From Paraescarpia echinospica (taxonomy: Eukaryota; Annelida; Polychaeta; Sabellida; Siboglinidae), in assembly GCA_020002185.1 (NCBI GenBank), contig CM034538.1:65840275-65904274 (forward strand): a DNA stretch of 64,000 nucleotides, written 5' to 3'. The position numbers and the translations under genes were made by a program. This document shows positions 12,165-21,009 of the stretch, one piece after another. Under the pieces are notes generated by a model, which searched no databases, was not told the DNA's origin, and saw only the letters and a list, made by a program, of their open reading frames with translations. Numbering within the stretch: the first letter of the stretch is position 1; each line of letters opens with the position of its first letter.

Positions 12165-13663
12165 GTAAGGCTATTGTACTATGTCAAAAAGGTTGGAACA
12201 CTAACTATTCTAATTGCCACACACAGAGGCATACATCGACTATGCACCAAAGTTTGGAAGCCATGCATGCTTTGAAATGATACAAACGTAATATATCATG
12301 GCCTGTGCGACAACATGAGTTAATAAAAAAACAATCATTCGCAACTGTAATGGAGAATGTCATACAAATGGTTTATCAAAAGAAACCTTTCGAACACAAC
12401 AGTAATGTAATCATTATTTTTTTTAGATTTGACATACATAAAAATTACAACAATGCGTCGCAGTCCAATATAAACTTACACAATCTAACATCATGAGGCA
12501 AAGTGATAATTGAATGGTATAGTGTGCATTGTAAAATACTTGCCAACTGAGTATCTGTGATAAAATGGAAGTATGAAGACATATAACACGAATGACGTCA
12601 TATAGTATAAATAGATAGTACAACGCATTGACACAGTGACATGCAATTCATAAAAGCGCTTTAGTGCCAGGTTTAAGGTAATTATATATATTTGTTGTGT
12701 TCTTTTCCTAAGTTTTATATTTAAAAACAGTAAAGCTAGGTGTTGATAACAACAGTATCAGCATGCATAATAAATATCAAAATAAATTAAATTACATATG
12801 TCATAAAACGACGTGTGTATCAACTATGAACATACATGTTTGTATCACATATGTATGTACATATCTATCGGGCCTAAGAAGTTAAACTCTTGAACAAGAT
12901 CAAAGTGTTGGTCATCTGTTTTTTGCATTAATTCGATACCCGTGGTAATGCGTTGTGGAAAATGAAACAACATACATTTCGTCTTGCTAGCATTAAGAGT
13001 TTGTTTACTGATAACCATTCACTTATTTTTTCCAATTCCATATTTATGTTCATGCTTAAAGTAATGTTATGTTATAAACACATCTGGAGTAGATTGGAAG
13101 GAACAGAGTGGACCAAGTAGGGTAGTGTCATCGGCGCATAATATCACATTCAATTTATCACTAGCGTGATGAATATCATTTATATATAAGATGAATAACA
13201 ATGGTCCCAATATGGAACCCTGATGGACACCTGTAGAGATGGGTAATTTATTGGATATTACATCACCGAATTGTACAAAATGGAGCCTATTTGTAAGATA
13301 ACTGATTAGCCTAAAAAATTGATATAGGAATATTACCCTTGTCTAAGCTTTGTAAAAGAGTGTCTGTCATTTCCAGCGTAACCATCTCCGTAGAATGTGC
13401 TTTTCTAAAACCGTACTGACTTTTAAATAATATTCCATTTGTAGTTAAATACTCATATAGTTGGTTATACACAATCTTTTCGAAGACTTTGGAGATAGAC
13501 GGCAGCAACGAGATTGACCTGTAATTATCTAGCATCGTTTTATCGTTTTTCTTATACAGAGGAATAACTTTTTAGTTTATGTGGGAAAATTCCTGTGGTG
13601 AGCGATTGGTTAATTATGAGAGACAAATGCTTGGCAATTAGCGGTATAGTATATATATATATG

Positions 13664-13705
<42 letters not shown>

Positions 13706-16221
13706 TATATATATACATTTTATTCATATATGAATAAAAGTAAAATGTTTCTGGTGTCATTCAAGCAGTGTACGTAGTAATAAAACGGTCAGTCTTTAAG
13801 GCTGTCTTGAACGATTGAAGAGAAGTAACAATTGTCTGCAGAGCATTCCCTATTGCTGCGGCAGCGCTAACGAGTGCGCAGTGACCCTACAGTCATGCAT
13901 TAGATAATAGAGTTGAATGTGTTTTGGGCGACTTCACACGTGGGCGACCACCTGTCTTGGGCGGCCACAATTTTAGCACGGAATTTTGCTAACAATAATG
14001 TAGGGGAGGGTTGGGACCCATGATCATAGGGAGCTTTGAGCCACCCCCTGTAACTTTGTTAATACTTATTATACGCGTAATTTTCCTAATTCTGTAGAAG
14101 CAGGTCATGTTACTGGCAATTTCACTGGTATTTGAATAATTATGGACGACTAACGGCGCGCAAAATCACGATTGTATGCGTTTTTAATGGAAAAATATTG
14201 TTGATGAAATATTTCGTGTTTTGTTCTTTTCTTTTACATATACCATAGGTAATGACATGTTGTTGTTAATGGCATATTTATAATAAGGGATACATGTTCT
14301 GTCAATGCGTGAAACAGTTTTTGACATATGCTTTTCTAATTTTCGATGAGCCAGTCAGTGGGGGGTCCGATGAGCCGGTTCATGAATGCAAAAATGTACT
14401 GGTGCAGCCCCCATGCACAGTTGTTTGCATTCAATAGGGCATGCTCGTAGTGTTCATGTATCTGTATATTACGATCCGTTAACGTTACAATATCATAAAT
14501 AAAACAATTTCCTGTAAACGCAGAATGCTACAATATCAAGTGTGACGAAGCGTGTAATAAACAATGGATAAGTTATAAAATCGCTTGGTAATTAACATAT
14601 AACTTAGTTCTACATAAGTAGTGTTAATTTCAACCGTTCGTTGAGCTACCTTATCACCAAGAAGACGAGTAATGCTTGAAAGCCAATTGCTTAGGGCATC
14701 TATTGTGTCAGAATCATTTGTTAAACTTTAGTTGCTTCCAGACCGGTTAGTGAGTGATATAAGAGAACAACATTAATTAAAAGGTTGTTGTAAACAAGGA
14801 AAGCGCCAACATCATGTAGATATATAACAACGATAATAAACAGTAAATAGACTGTTGGGTGACTTAGTTTTACGTAACTGACAGTTATGCAAAAGAGTAG
14901 TAATGCATGACATGCAGGTGTTTTAAAGCCTGAATATAATATCTTAATTTCAGTTATGACGAATAACTCTCAGTACATATACGAGATGTTTATTTTAATA
15001 GAAATGGCATGTTAAACTCACTGATCTATTTTTAATGTAAAAGTGTTGTTGTGGCTCAAGGGACCCCACGTGGTGGCTCAAGGGACCCCACGATCGGGGT
15101 TCCTTCCACTTCACATGCCACCACTAATTTGCATATATTTAGAAATTGGCATAGTCCAGCCTAACAAATTTCACGACCCTATTAGAGGACATACATATTT
15201 ACACGATAGTGGTATTTTAATATTAAAAACTGTATTATTTTTTGGTTTATCGCTGAAAATTTAAAAATGGCTCATGGGTCCCCACCCTCCCCTACCACAC
15301 GTGACCGGCCACCTGCCACACGCCACCAACGACCACATACACCGGTCACGAGACTCCTGTTTTGACCCAGGTCACCATGCCAATGCTAGAAGATTACGTA
15401 ATGGTTTGTGATAAGGTGGAGCGATATGTGTGTTATTATGTTTGCTTCTGTCTTTCTAAATGCAGTCGTACACGGACTGGCCGTCGACCTGCAGACCGGC
15501 AAGGTCTACTTCACAAACAACAACACAGTTGAAATGGTCAACACCTACGGCATGGACAGGGCCAGAGTAATCGAGCACGCAAGTGGTGTGAAAACATACG
15601 GCGTCGCCGTAGACTCAACAGACAGGTAATAAACTAGTTGTGTTCGTGTGTGTATGAGTGTGCGTGTGCGTGTCCTTGATTTTTTGCGTGCGTGCGTGCA
15701 CGCGTTTGCGTGCTCTTTGTCTTCTATACTTGACAAAGCGACAGCAATCTCTCTGTATATAATAATTATATACATTACGATTATCAAAGGATTCCTGTTG
15801 TTTTGCAGACTGCTATTCCACGCAACACAAAGCCCGGCTCATACCTACAAGTCTGCCCTCGACGGCTCTGACGCTGTGGAGATTGTGTCGTCAGGTCTTC
15901 AGGCGCCCTGGGGGGTGGCCATTGACTACGACCATAGCCACATTTGTTGGGCGGATTCAGGTAAATGAACCATTTTGGTCATTAAACTTTTTATTTGGGT
16001 TTATAAAGTGGCGTACGGAAATACGTTACTGTCATGATGATTCTACTTCTCATTGTTTAACATGTTTAATTCAATTTTCGTTGTATGACAGGTAAGAAGA
16101 ATGTGAAGTGTGCGGATTACGCTGGACAGAATCCGACAGAAGGATACATAACGACTGGCAGCGTTCGCTATGTTGACGTTAGAGGCAGCATCCTTTACTA
16201 CACTCAACGCAGCTCAAGCAG
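12071..16221 (+). CDS. Secreted/membrane protein with LDL-receptor class B (YWTD) repeats, partial gene
   Basis: Four exons join in frame: 12071-12164, 15466-15625, 15809-15960 and 16092-16221. Intron phases are 1, 2 and 1, and the last exon ends in phase 2. Exon 1 starts with ATG and encodes a signal peptide with hydrophobic core LRALLLAMFCIYSTLIV. The others encode degenerate YWTD repeats: LAVDLQTGKVYFT, YGVAVDSTDRLLFHA and WGVAIDYDHSHICWAD. In this family, six such repeats form an extracellular beta-propeller (LRP, nidogen, EGF-precursor types). Only about three are seen, so more exons are expected. A Ty3/gypsy element lies in the next intron on the opposite strand. I found no further exon before MTIF2's 3' end at 23.4 kb. 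It may continue undetected or be broken. Confidence 0.75.
12860..13575 (-). mobile_element. LINE fragment inside the YWTD gene's first intron
   Basis: Minus-strand reverse transcriptase pieces: DNYRSISLLPSISKVFEKIV, YGFRKAHSTEM, then [30 protein letters not shown], and further down NASKTKCMLFHFP. Small deletions and frame changes break it. Motif style is close to the Jockey-like LINE at 43559-45163. Confidence 0.8.
13650..13716. repeat. TA/GT dinucleotide microsatellite
   Basis: A compound TATA, TGTG and TATA run in the intron. Confidence 0.9.
14001..15294. mobile_element. DNA transposon/MITE with ~26-bp terminal inverted repeats, TA-flanked
   Basis: The left end TAGGGGAGGGTTGGGACCCA is the reverse complement of the right end at 15269-15294 with one mismatch. 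If the outer TA is the target-site duplication, the element is GGGGAGGG...CCCTCCCC of about 1290 bp. Inside, motifs of the ends recur (ATGAGCC...GGGGGTCC near 14350, GGCTCAAGGGACCCCACG twice near 15053). No transposase frame is seen, so it is non-autonomous. It lies in intron 1 of the YWTD gene. Confidence 0.65.
15466..15625 (+). CDS. YWTD gene exon 2
   Basis: Acceptor TAAATGCAG, donor GTAATA. It encodes LAVDLQTGKVYFT, then NTYGMDRARVIEHASGV, then YGVAVDST. This is one full class B repeat and the start of the next, with VYFT standing in for YWTD. Confidence 0.8.
15809..15960 (+). CDS. YWTD gene exon 3
   Basis: Acceptor TTGTTTTGCAG, donor GTAAATG. It encodes LLFHATQSPAHTYKSALDGS, then IVSSGLQAPWGVAIDYDHSH and ICWADSG, the clearest class B repeat in the gene. 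Confidence 0.8.
16092..16221 (+). CDS. YWTD gene exon 4
   Basis: The acceptor is TGTATGACAG. It encodes KKNVKCADYAGQNPTEGYIT, then GSVRYVDVRGSILYYTQRSS. The donor is GTGATT in phase 2. The next exon was not identified. Confidence 0.7.
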
Positions 16222-16600
16222 GTGATTTCTTTAATTCTAATTTCACAACTCAATTCTTTGTTAGTCTCGTTTTCTAGTGTAATAATTTCACGAAAAATAA
16301 AACATATAGGCCTACTATCCACAATCATAAGCCTACAATTGCATGCATGTTAATTTTCAAAAATGGGTGAATAGGATTTGTTCTAATTTGTTATCAAATT
16401 ACACACGCTATAGCACAGTTATTTGTAACAACAAATGTGTATAAAGTATAAAGGGGTACCGTACGTAGACCAGTATATAAAGCATAAATTAAAAAACCAT
16501 GTCATGACAACAAAACAAATTATAACACACACACGCTCGCGCGCACGCACGCACACACACACTCACAATTATAAATGTATGTATATACGGGCAAAAACAG

Positions 16601-16750
16601 TGTTATGTTCTAGTATAACTATAGATGTAATTATTAAGTGACAGTGGTGCACATGTTTATTTCGTATCAGCGCGACACACAGACAGACAGACAGCGATAG
16701 TCCATGTCACACAAATGCGTTGTGTATAAGCTGTGTATAGTATTTGCACA
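16601..16750 (-). repeat. 3' LTR (left copy)
   Basis: Runs TGTTATGTTCTAG...TATTTGCACA on the plus strand, so it begins TG and ends CA in either orientation. It has two extra ACAG units relative to the other LTR. Confidence 0.9.
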
Positions 16751-16885
16751 AGTGTCTGCCACATACATTACAGTCCTCCGCACCAGTTATTTTGCTAACG
16801 TCCAAGGTTACAACAAGGACTGTGAAACAGACAAAGGATACGCTGTCGTACCAGGGATTATTATGCCCAGGGCTACAAGACAGTT
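16751..16885 (-). other. Segment between the pol stop and the 3' LTR
   Basis: It should hold the polypurine tract, but no clear purine run abuts the LTR. Its plus strand has a short open frame that does not continue the phase of the YWTD exon 4. Confidence 0.4.
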
Positions 16886-19800
16886 CTAGAGAGATAATCG
16901 GTCTGGAGCTTTCCGGATTCTCTCCGATCTGCGAACAGCCGACTGCGTTACTGGCGAGTGGACGCCGCTGCCCTCAGGTACAGGAGCTACGGCTTCCGCC
17001 GTTTCGTCTACACGCTCAATGTCCCGTTCGGTTGATTGTTGGATCGCGGCCGGAGCAGCGATGTCTGCGGGTACCGTATCGTCCGCCGCGTCCGCATGTC
17101 GCAGACGCACGTGATTTCGATGACGCCTCAAGTGGCGACCGTCGGATGCCTCCGATATAAGCACGTCGTTGTGTAGTTCTTTCAGAACTGCAGGAATCCA
17201 CTTGGGCGAATGATCAGCGTGGTTCTTTACGTAAACCGCATCGCCTGGACTGAAGCATCGCTCGTTCGATTTCTGGTTGTAATAATCAGTCATCTTCTCC
17301 TGCGATTGGTGCACTTTTCTGCCGACGCTCGGTTGCACCGCGTCTAGAAGCGTTCGCAGCTGCCGCCCCTTCAGCAGTTTACTCGGGGAGCTTCCGGTAG
17401 TGCTGTGAGGGGTCACTCGGTAGGTCAGCAAGTAACGAGCCAACCTTGTCTCCATCGAACCGTCCTTCATTTTCATCAATCCTCGTTTCACGAGCTGTAC
17501 TGCCCGTTCAGCGAGCCCGTTCGAGGATGGGTGATAGGCTGGCGAGGTGATGTGCTGAATGCAGTTCTTTTTCATAAACTGCCTGAACTCAGCACTAGTG
17601 AAGCACGTGCCATTGTCAGTAACGATAGTTTCTGGCAGTCCATGTTCTGCGAACAACATCCGCAATTGTTCGATTGTCACTTCCGATGTCGATGAGCGTA
17701 CGACCATCGCGGAGATCCATTTCGAGTAGGCGTCTACTGCCACGAGGATCATCCTGTTCTCGACGGGGCCAGCGTAGTCTAGATGCACACGTGACCACGG
17801 TTCCTGTGGGAACAACCATGGTCGAAGTGGCGCTCTGGTCGGTTGACGCATGTTTTCCTCGCACTGACCACAGTGCTGCGCGATACGTTCAATCTGAAGA
17901 TCGATGCCTGACCACCAGATGTATGACCGCGCTAACGCCTTCATCTTCACCACGCCGCTGTGGCTGCTGTGCAAGAGTTGGAGCATCGTGGCTTGCCCAG
18001 GCTCTGGCACAATTATTCGGGTGCCCTGCATCACGCATCCATCGTGCGTGCTCAGCTCATCGCGCACTCTGTGGTATTGCTGTGTTGTTAGGTCGCCCTC
18101 AGGCCAGCCTGTTAACACGTAGCGTTGAACTCGCGACAATACTGGATCACGTCGTGTCCAGTTTCGAATGTGCGTTGACGTCACCGGCGAGTCGTCCAGC
18201 TGCTCTTTGAGCTGTATGTACTCCGCAGGAGCAGGCGTCTCAGCGTTCTGCGTAGGTAGGGGTAGTCGCGATAGAGCATCGCAATTCTCGTGCGCATCGT
18301 CACTCCGATGACGAATGACGTAGTCGTAACCTGCCAATGTCAGGGCCCAACGCTGAAGTCGACCCGACGCTTGCGGAGGTATCGGTCGTTGCTCGTTGAA
18401 CAGCCCCACCAGAGGTCGGTGATCGGTGATGAGAACGAAGGTCATACTGTATAGGTATTGGTGGAACTTTGTCACCCCGAACACCAAACTGAGACTTTCT
18501 TTGTCGAGTTGCGAGTAGTTGGTTTCCGCAGGCGACAAGCTCCTAGATGCGAACGCGATCGGTCGCTCCGAACCGTCCGTCATCTGATGCGACAGGACTG
18601 CACCCACCCCGTACGGCGACGCATCACATGCGAGCAGAAGAGGTTTGTCGGGGTCGAAGTGCACCAGTAGGGACTCCGACTGCAGCAGGTCCTTCGCCGC
18701 TTGAAACGCTCTGACTTGCTCCTTCTCCCATCGCCATTTCGTCTCTTTTCTGAGTAGAATGTGCAGAGGTGCTAGCGTTGTCGACAAGTTGCGCAGGAAT
18801 CGTCCATAGTAGTTGAGCAGGCCAAGCCACGAACGTAGTTCTTTCACGTTCGTTGGGCTAGGCGCATCTTGAATCGCCGTGACCTTTTCGTCTGTGGGAT
18901 GCAGGCCATTTCGATCGATCTTGTGGCCCAGGTATACGACTGCCTCGTTGAAGAACTCGCACTTTTTATTGTTTAGCTTCAACCCTGCTTGGTCCAGCCG
19001 GTTCAAGACCAGCCGGAGATTCGCCACGTGTTCATCTCGAGTTTTCCCCGTGACGAGGATGTCGTCCAGGAAGATGCATACCCGTGGTATGCCAGCAAGC
19101 ACACACTCGAGAGCTCTCTGGAATATCGATGGCGCCACCGATATGCCGTACGGTAAGCGAGTGTATCTAAAGAGTCCCTTGTGCGTGTTGATCGTAACGT
19201 AGTCACGTGACCCTTCGTCGAGCTGAAGTTGAAGATACGCATAGCTCAAGTCCAACTTTGTGAACGTCTCTCCTCCTGCCAGACTGGCGTAGAGATCGTT
19301 AACCCGTGGTAGCGGATATTTGTCTTCTACCACATTTTTGTTGATCGTGACCTTGTAATCACCGCAGATCCTTATCTGCCCGTTGGACTTGGGGACCGGA
19401 ACGATCGGTGCCGCCCATTCTGAGAACTGGACTGGCTCGATGATGCCCTCCTGTTGCAGTCGGTCTATTTCATGTTCGACTCTCTCCTTCAGGGCATAAG
19501 GAATGGGTCTGGCCTTGAAGAAACGTGGAATCGCATCGCTTTTCACGTTGAACTTAACCTGCATTTCTTTCAGCTTGCCCAGCCCCTCAGCGAACACGTC
19601 TGGCACTTCCGCCATCAGTCCGGCATGCACCGGGTCAAGGTCGCGAACGAGCATGATCTCGCCCCAGTCCAGCTTCAACTGCGACAGTAGATTTCTGCCC
19701 AAGAGATTCTGCCGAGCGCCAGACACCACCACAATTGGCGCATGTGCCGACTGCTGTTTGTATTCGGTGACGACCTCTATTTGTCCCAGCACCGGAATAG

Positions 19801-20557
19801 ACTGACCCGTATAAGTGGTCAAGTTGATGTCCACTGTTTGTAGCTTTGGGGGTGGCGACCGCAACCCGTGATATGTCGCCTCATTGATTATGGAGACTCC
19901 TGCCCCCGTGTCAACCAACATTCTCACTGCTTTACCGTCCATGTGCACTCCTATCTGAATAAGCTGCTGTGACGTGTGATCCCCCTTGACGTTGTACAGA
20001 CAGTGCTCAGCTCTGTCCTGAGTGGTGTTCACGAGATGAGTTTCGCCGCGTTTCTTGCGACATGCCGCCATGATGTGACCTCTCTTTTGACAGAAATGAC
20101 AAGTTGCATCTTTAAACTTGCACTCTTGATGCGTGTGGTTGCCGTTGCAACGGTAGCACAATTTCTGAGTTGTCTTGTCGTAGCCACGCGTATGTGCCGT
20201 AGACCTAGCGGTGGTCGGAACTGGCCTTTTCTCTCTGTTTTTCCGCTTTGACACTACACTCACTGTACTTTTAGTGCAGTCGAAGCTGTGTCGGGGGGCT
20301 ATCTGTTTAGCCTCAGTCTCCGCCACTTCGTCCGCCAGCGCCATCTGCATTGCCTGCTCGAACGATCTATATTCGCTGAGTAGTTTGCGCTGAGTGCTGT
20401 CGCTTTTGATGCCGCACACGAGCTGGTCTCGCAATGCCTCGGCCAGAAATTCCCCGAAGTTGCAAGTGGATGCGAGCCTCCGGAGGTCTGCCGCAAATGT
20501 GGCGACCCCCTCGCCCTCTTTCTGGTTGCGTTGGTGGAATTTGAATCTTTCCGCCAC
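16886..20557 (-). CDS. pol: Gag C-terminal part + Pol polyprotein (Ty3/gypsy)
   Basis: Open frame of 1223 codons. In order: the end of gag with two zinc knuckles (CYRCNGNHTHQEC, CHFCQKRGHIMAAC) near residues 135-165; aspartic protease with VDTGAGVS near 215 and LLGRNLL near 285; reverse transcriptase with RICGDYKVTIN, LPYGISVAPSIFQ and the active-site variant FLDD near 500; RNase H with LLACDASPYGVGAVL near 645; integrase with a zinc-binding H/H/C/C region near 865-900 and the D, D, E residues in HLDYAGP, VTDNGT and NGLAERA. Replicates the element through reverse transcription and integration. The listed start is internal: gag begins upstream in another frame, so the true protein start is lost to a frameshift near 20580. 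Confidence 0.93.
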   Translation of the reverse strand: MAERFKFHQRNQKEGEGVATFAADLRRLASTCNFGEFLAEALRDQLVCGIKSDSTQRKLLSEYRSFEQAMQMALADEVAETEAKQIAPRHSFDCTKSTVSVVSKRKNREKRPVPTTARSTAHTRGYDKTTQKLCYRCNGNHTHQECKFKDATCHFCQKRGHIMAACRKKRGETHLVNTTQDRAEHCLYNVKGDHTSQQLIQIGVHMDGKAVRMLVDTGAGVSIINEATYHGLRSPPPKLQTVDINLTTYTGQSIPVLGQIEVVTEYKQQSAHAPIVVVSGARQNLLGRNLLSQLKLDWGEIMLVRDLDPVHAGLMAEVPDVFAEGLGKLKEMQVKFNVKSDAIPRFFKARPIPYALKERVEHEIDRLQQEGIIEPVQFSEWAAPIVPVPKSNGQIRICGDYKVTINKNVVEDKYPLPRVNDLYASLAGGETFTKLDLSYAYLQLQLDEGSRDYVTINTHKGLFRYTRLPYGISVAPSIFQRALECVLAGIPRVCIFLDDILVTGKTRDEHVANLRLVLNRLDQAGLKLNNKKCEFFNEAVVYLGHKIDRNGLHPTDEKVTAIQDAPSPTNVKELRSWLGLLNYYGRFLRNLSTTLAPLHILLRKETKWRWEKEQVRAFQAAKDLLQSESLLVHFDPDKPLLLACDASPYGVGAVLSHQMTDGSERPIAFASRSLSPAETNYSQLDKESLSLVFGVTKFHQYLYSMTFVLITDHRPLVGLFNEQRPIPPQASGRLQRWALTLAGYDYVIRHRSDDAHENCDALSRLPLPTQNAETPAPAEYIQLKEQLDDSPVTSTHIRNWTRRDPVLSRVQRYVLTGWPEGDLTTQQYHRVRDELSTHDGCVMQGTRIIVPEPGQATMLQLLHSSHSGVVKMKALARSYIWWSGIDLQIERIAQHCGQCEENMRQPTRAPLRPWLFPQEPWSRVHLDYAGPVENRMILVAVDAYSKWISAMVVRSSTSEVTIEQLRMLFAEHGLPETIVTDNGTCFTSAEFRQFMKKNCIQHITSPAYHPSSNGLAERAVQLVKRGLMKMKDGSMETRLARYLLTYRVTPHSTTGSSPSKLLKGRQLRTLLDAVQPSVGRKVHQSQEKMTDYYNQKSNERCFSPGDAVYVKNHADHSPKWIPAVLKELHNDVLISEASDGRHLRRHRNHVRLRHADAADDTVPADIAAPAAIQQSTERDIERVDETAEAVAPVPEGSGVHSPVTQSAVRRSERIRKAPDRLSL

Positions 20558-20569
20558 TGTTAAGCCGAC

Positions 20570-20854
20570 GTGGCTTCAGATGGCTTTTTAGTTTCTCAGT
20601 TATTTGCTCAAACGACAACTCTGCCGGTCTTTGAGGACTGACGAGACTTTTAAGAAGAAGATACGTTTCCGGGCCTACCAGTGTGAGTAGTGTAGCCACT
20701 TTCTTCCTGTCGGCGGCCTCTCTCACATATATTCGTCCACGCCGCTGCCCACTGCACCAACATTGTTTGCAACGAAGTACAGTTTTAGCCGCTCCAAATA
20801 CGCTTCCAAGTCACTACTGTCGTCGTATGGCTCTATTTGACCAATGTATCCCAT
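20570..20854 (-). pseudogene. gag: Gag N-terminal region, frameshifted
   Basis: A first ATG at 20854, overlapping the primer-binding site, encodes MGYIGQIEPYDDSSDLEAYL and runs to a TGA near 20725. A second frame continues with KVATLLTLVGPETYLLLKSL until near 20580, where the main gag-pol frame takes over. Two single-frame changes within gag suggest small indels rather than programmed frameshifting, because both fall inside the capsid-like region. Confidence 0.75.
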
Positions 20855-20865
20855 CCTCGTCGCCA
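20848..20865 (-). promoter_or_regulatory. Primer-binding site, tRNA-Ser(GCU)
   Basis: Minus strand reads TGGCGACGAGGATGGGAT, two bases after the end of the 5' LTR. This is complementary to the last 18 nt, including CCA, of animal tRNA-Ser(GCU) as I know it. Confidence 0.85.
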
Positions 20866-20867
20866 AT

Positions 20868-21009
20868 TGTTATGTTCTAGTATAACTATAGATGTAATTA
20901 TCAAGTGACAGTGGTGCACATATTTATTTCGTATCAGCGCGACACACAGACAGCGATAGTCCATGTCACACAAATGCGTTGTGTATAAGCTGTGTATAGT
21001 ATTTGCACA
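20868..21009 (-). repeat. 5' LTR (right copy)
   Basis: Nearly identical to the left LTR apart from the 8-bp ACAG difference and a few substitutions. The element's own promoter should lie here. Confidence 0.9.

Larger units (their letters stand above)
16601..21009 (-). mobile_element. Ty3/gypsy (Mag-like) LTR retrotransposon
   Basis: A 4.4-kb element with short LTRs (16601-16750 and 20868-21009), a primer-binding site matching tRNA-Ser(GCU), and a gag-pol region read right to left. The two LTRs are nearly identical; the main difference is 8 bp (two ACAG units), so insertion looks fairly recent. Pol is open throughout, but gag is broken by two frame changes. The short LTRs and serine-tRNA priming fit the Mag lineage. 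A clean 5-bp target duplication is not visible; the flanks share only ACAG. It sits in an intron of the YWTD gene, antisense to it. Confidence 0.93.

Noticed and set aside
17016..20393. Several other open frames on both strands inside the gypsy element
   Set aside because: They are other-frame readings of gag-pol with no family resemblance.
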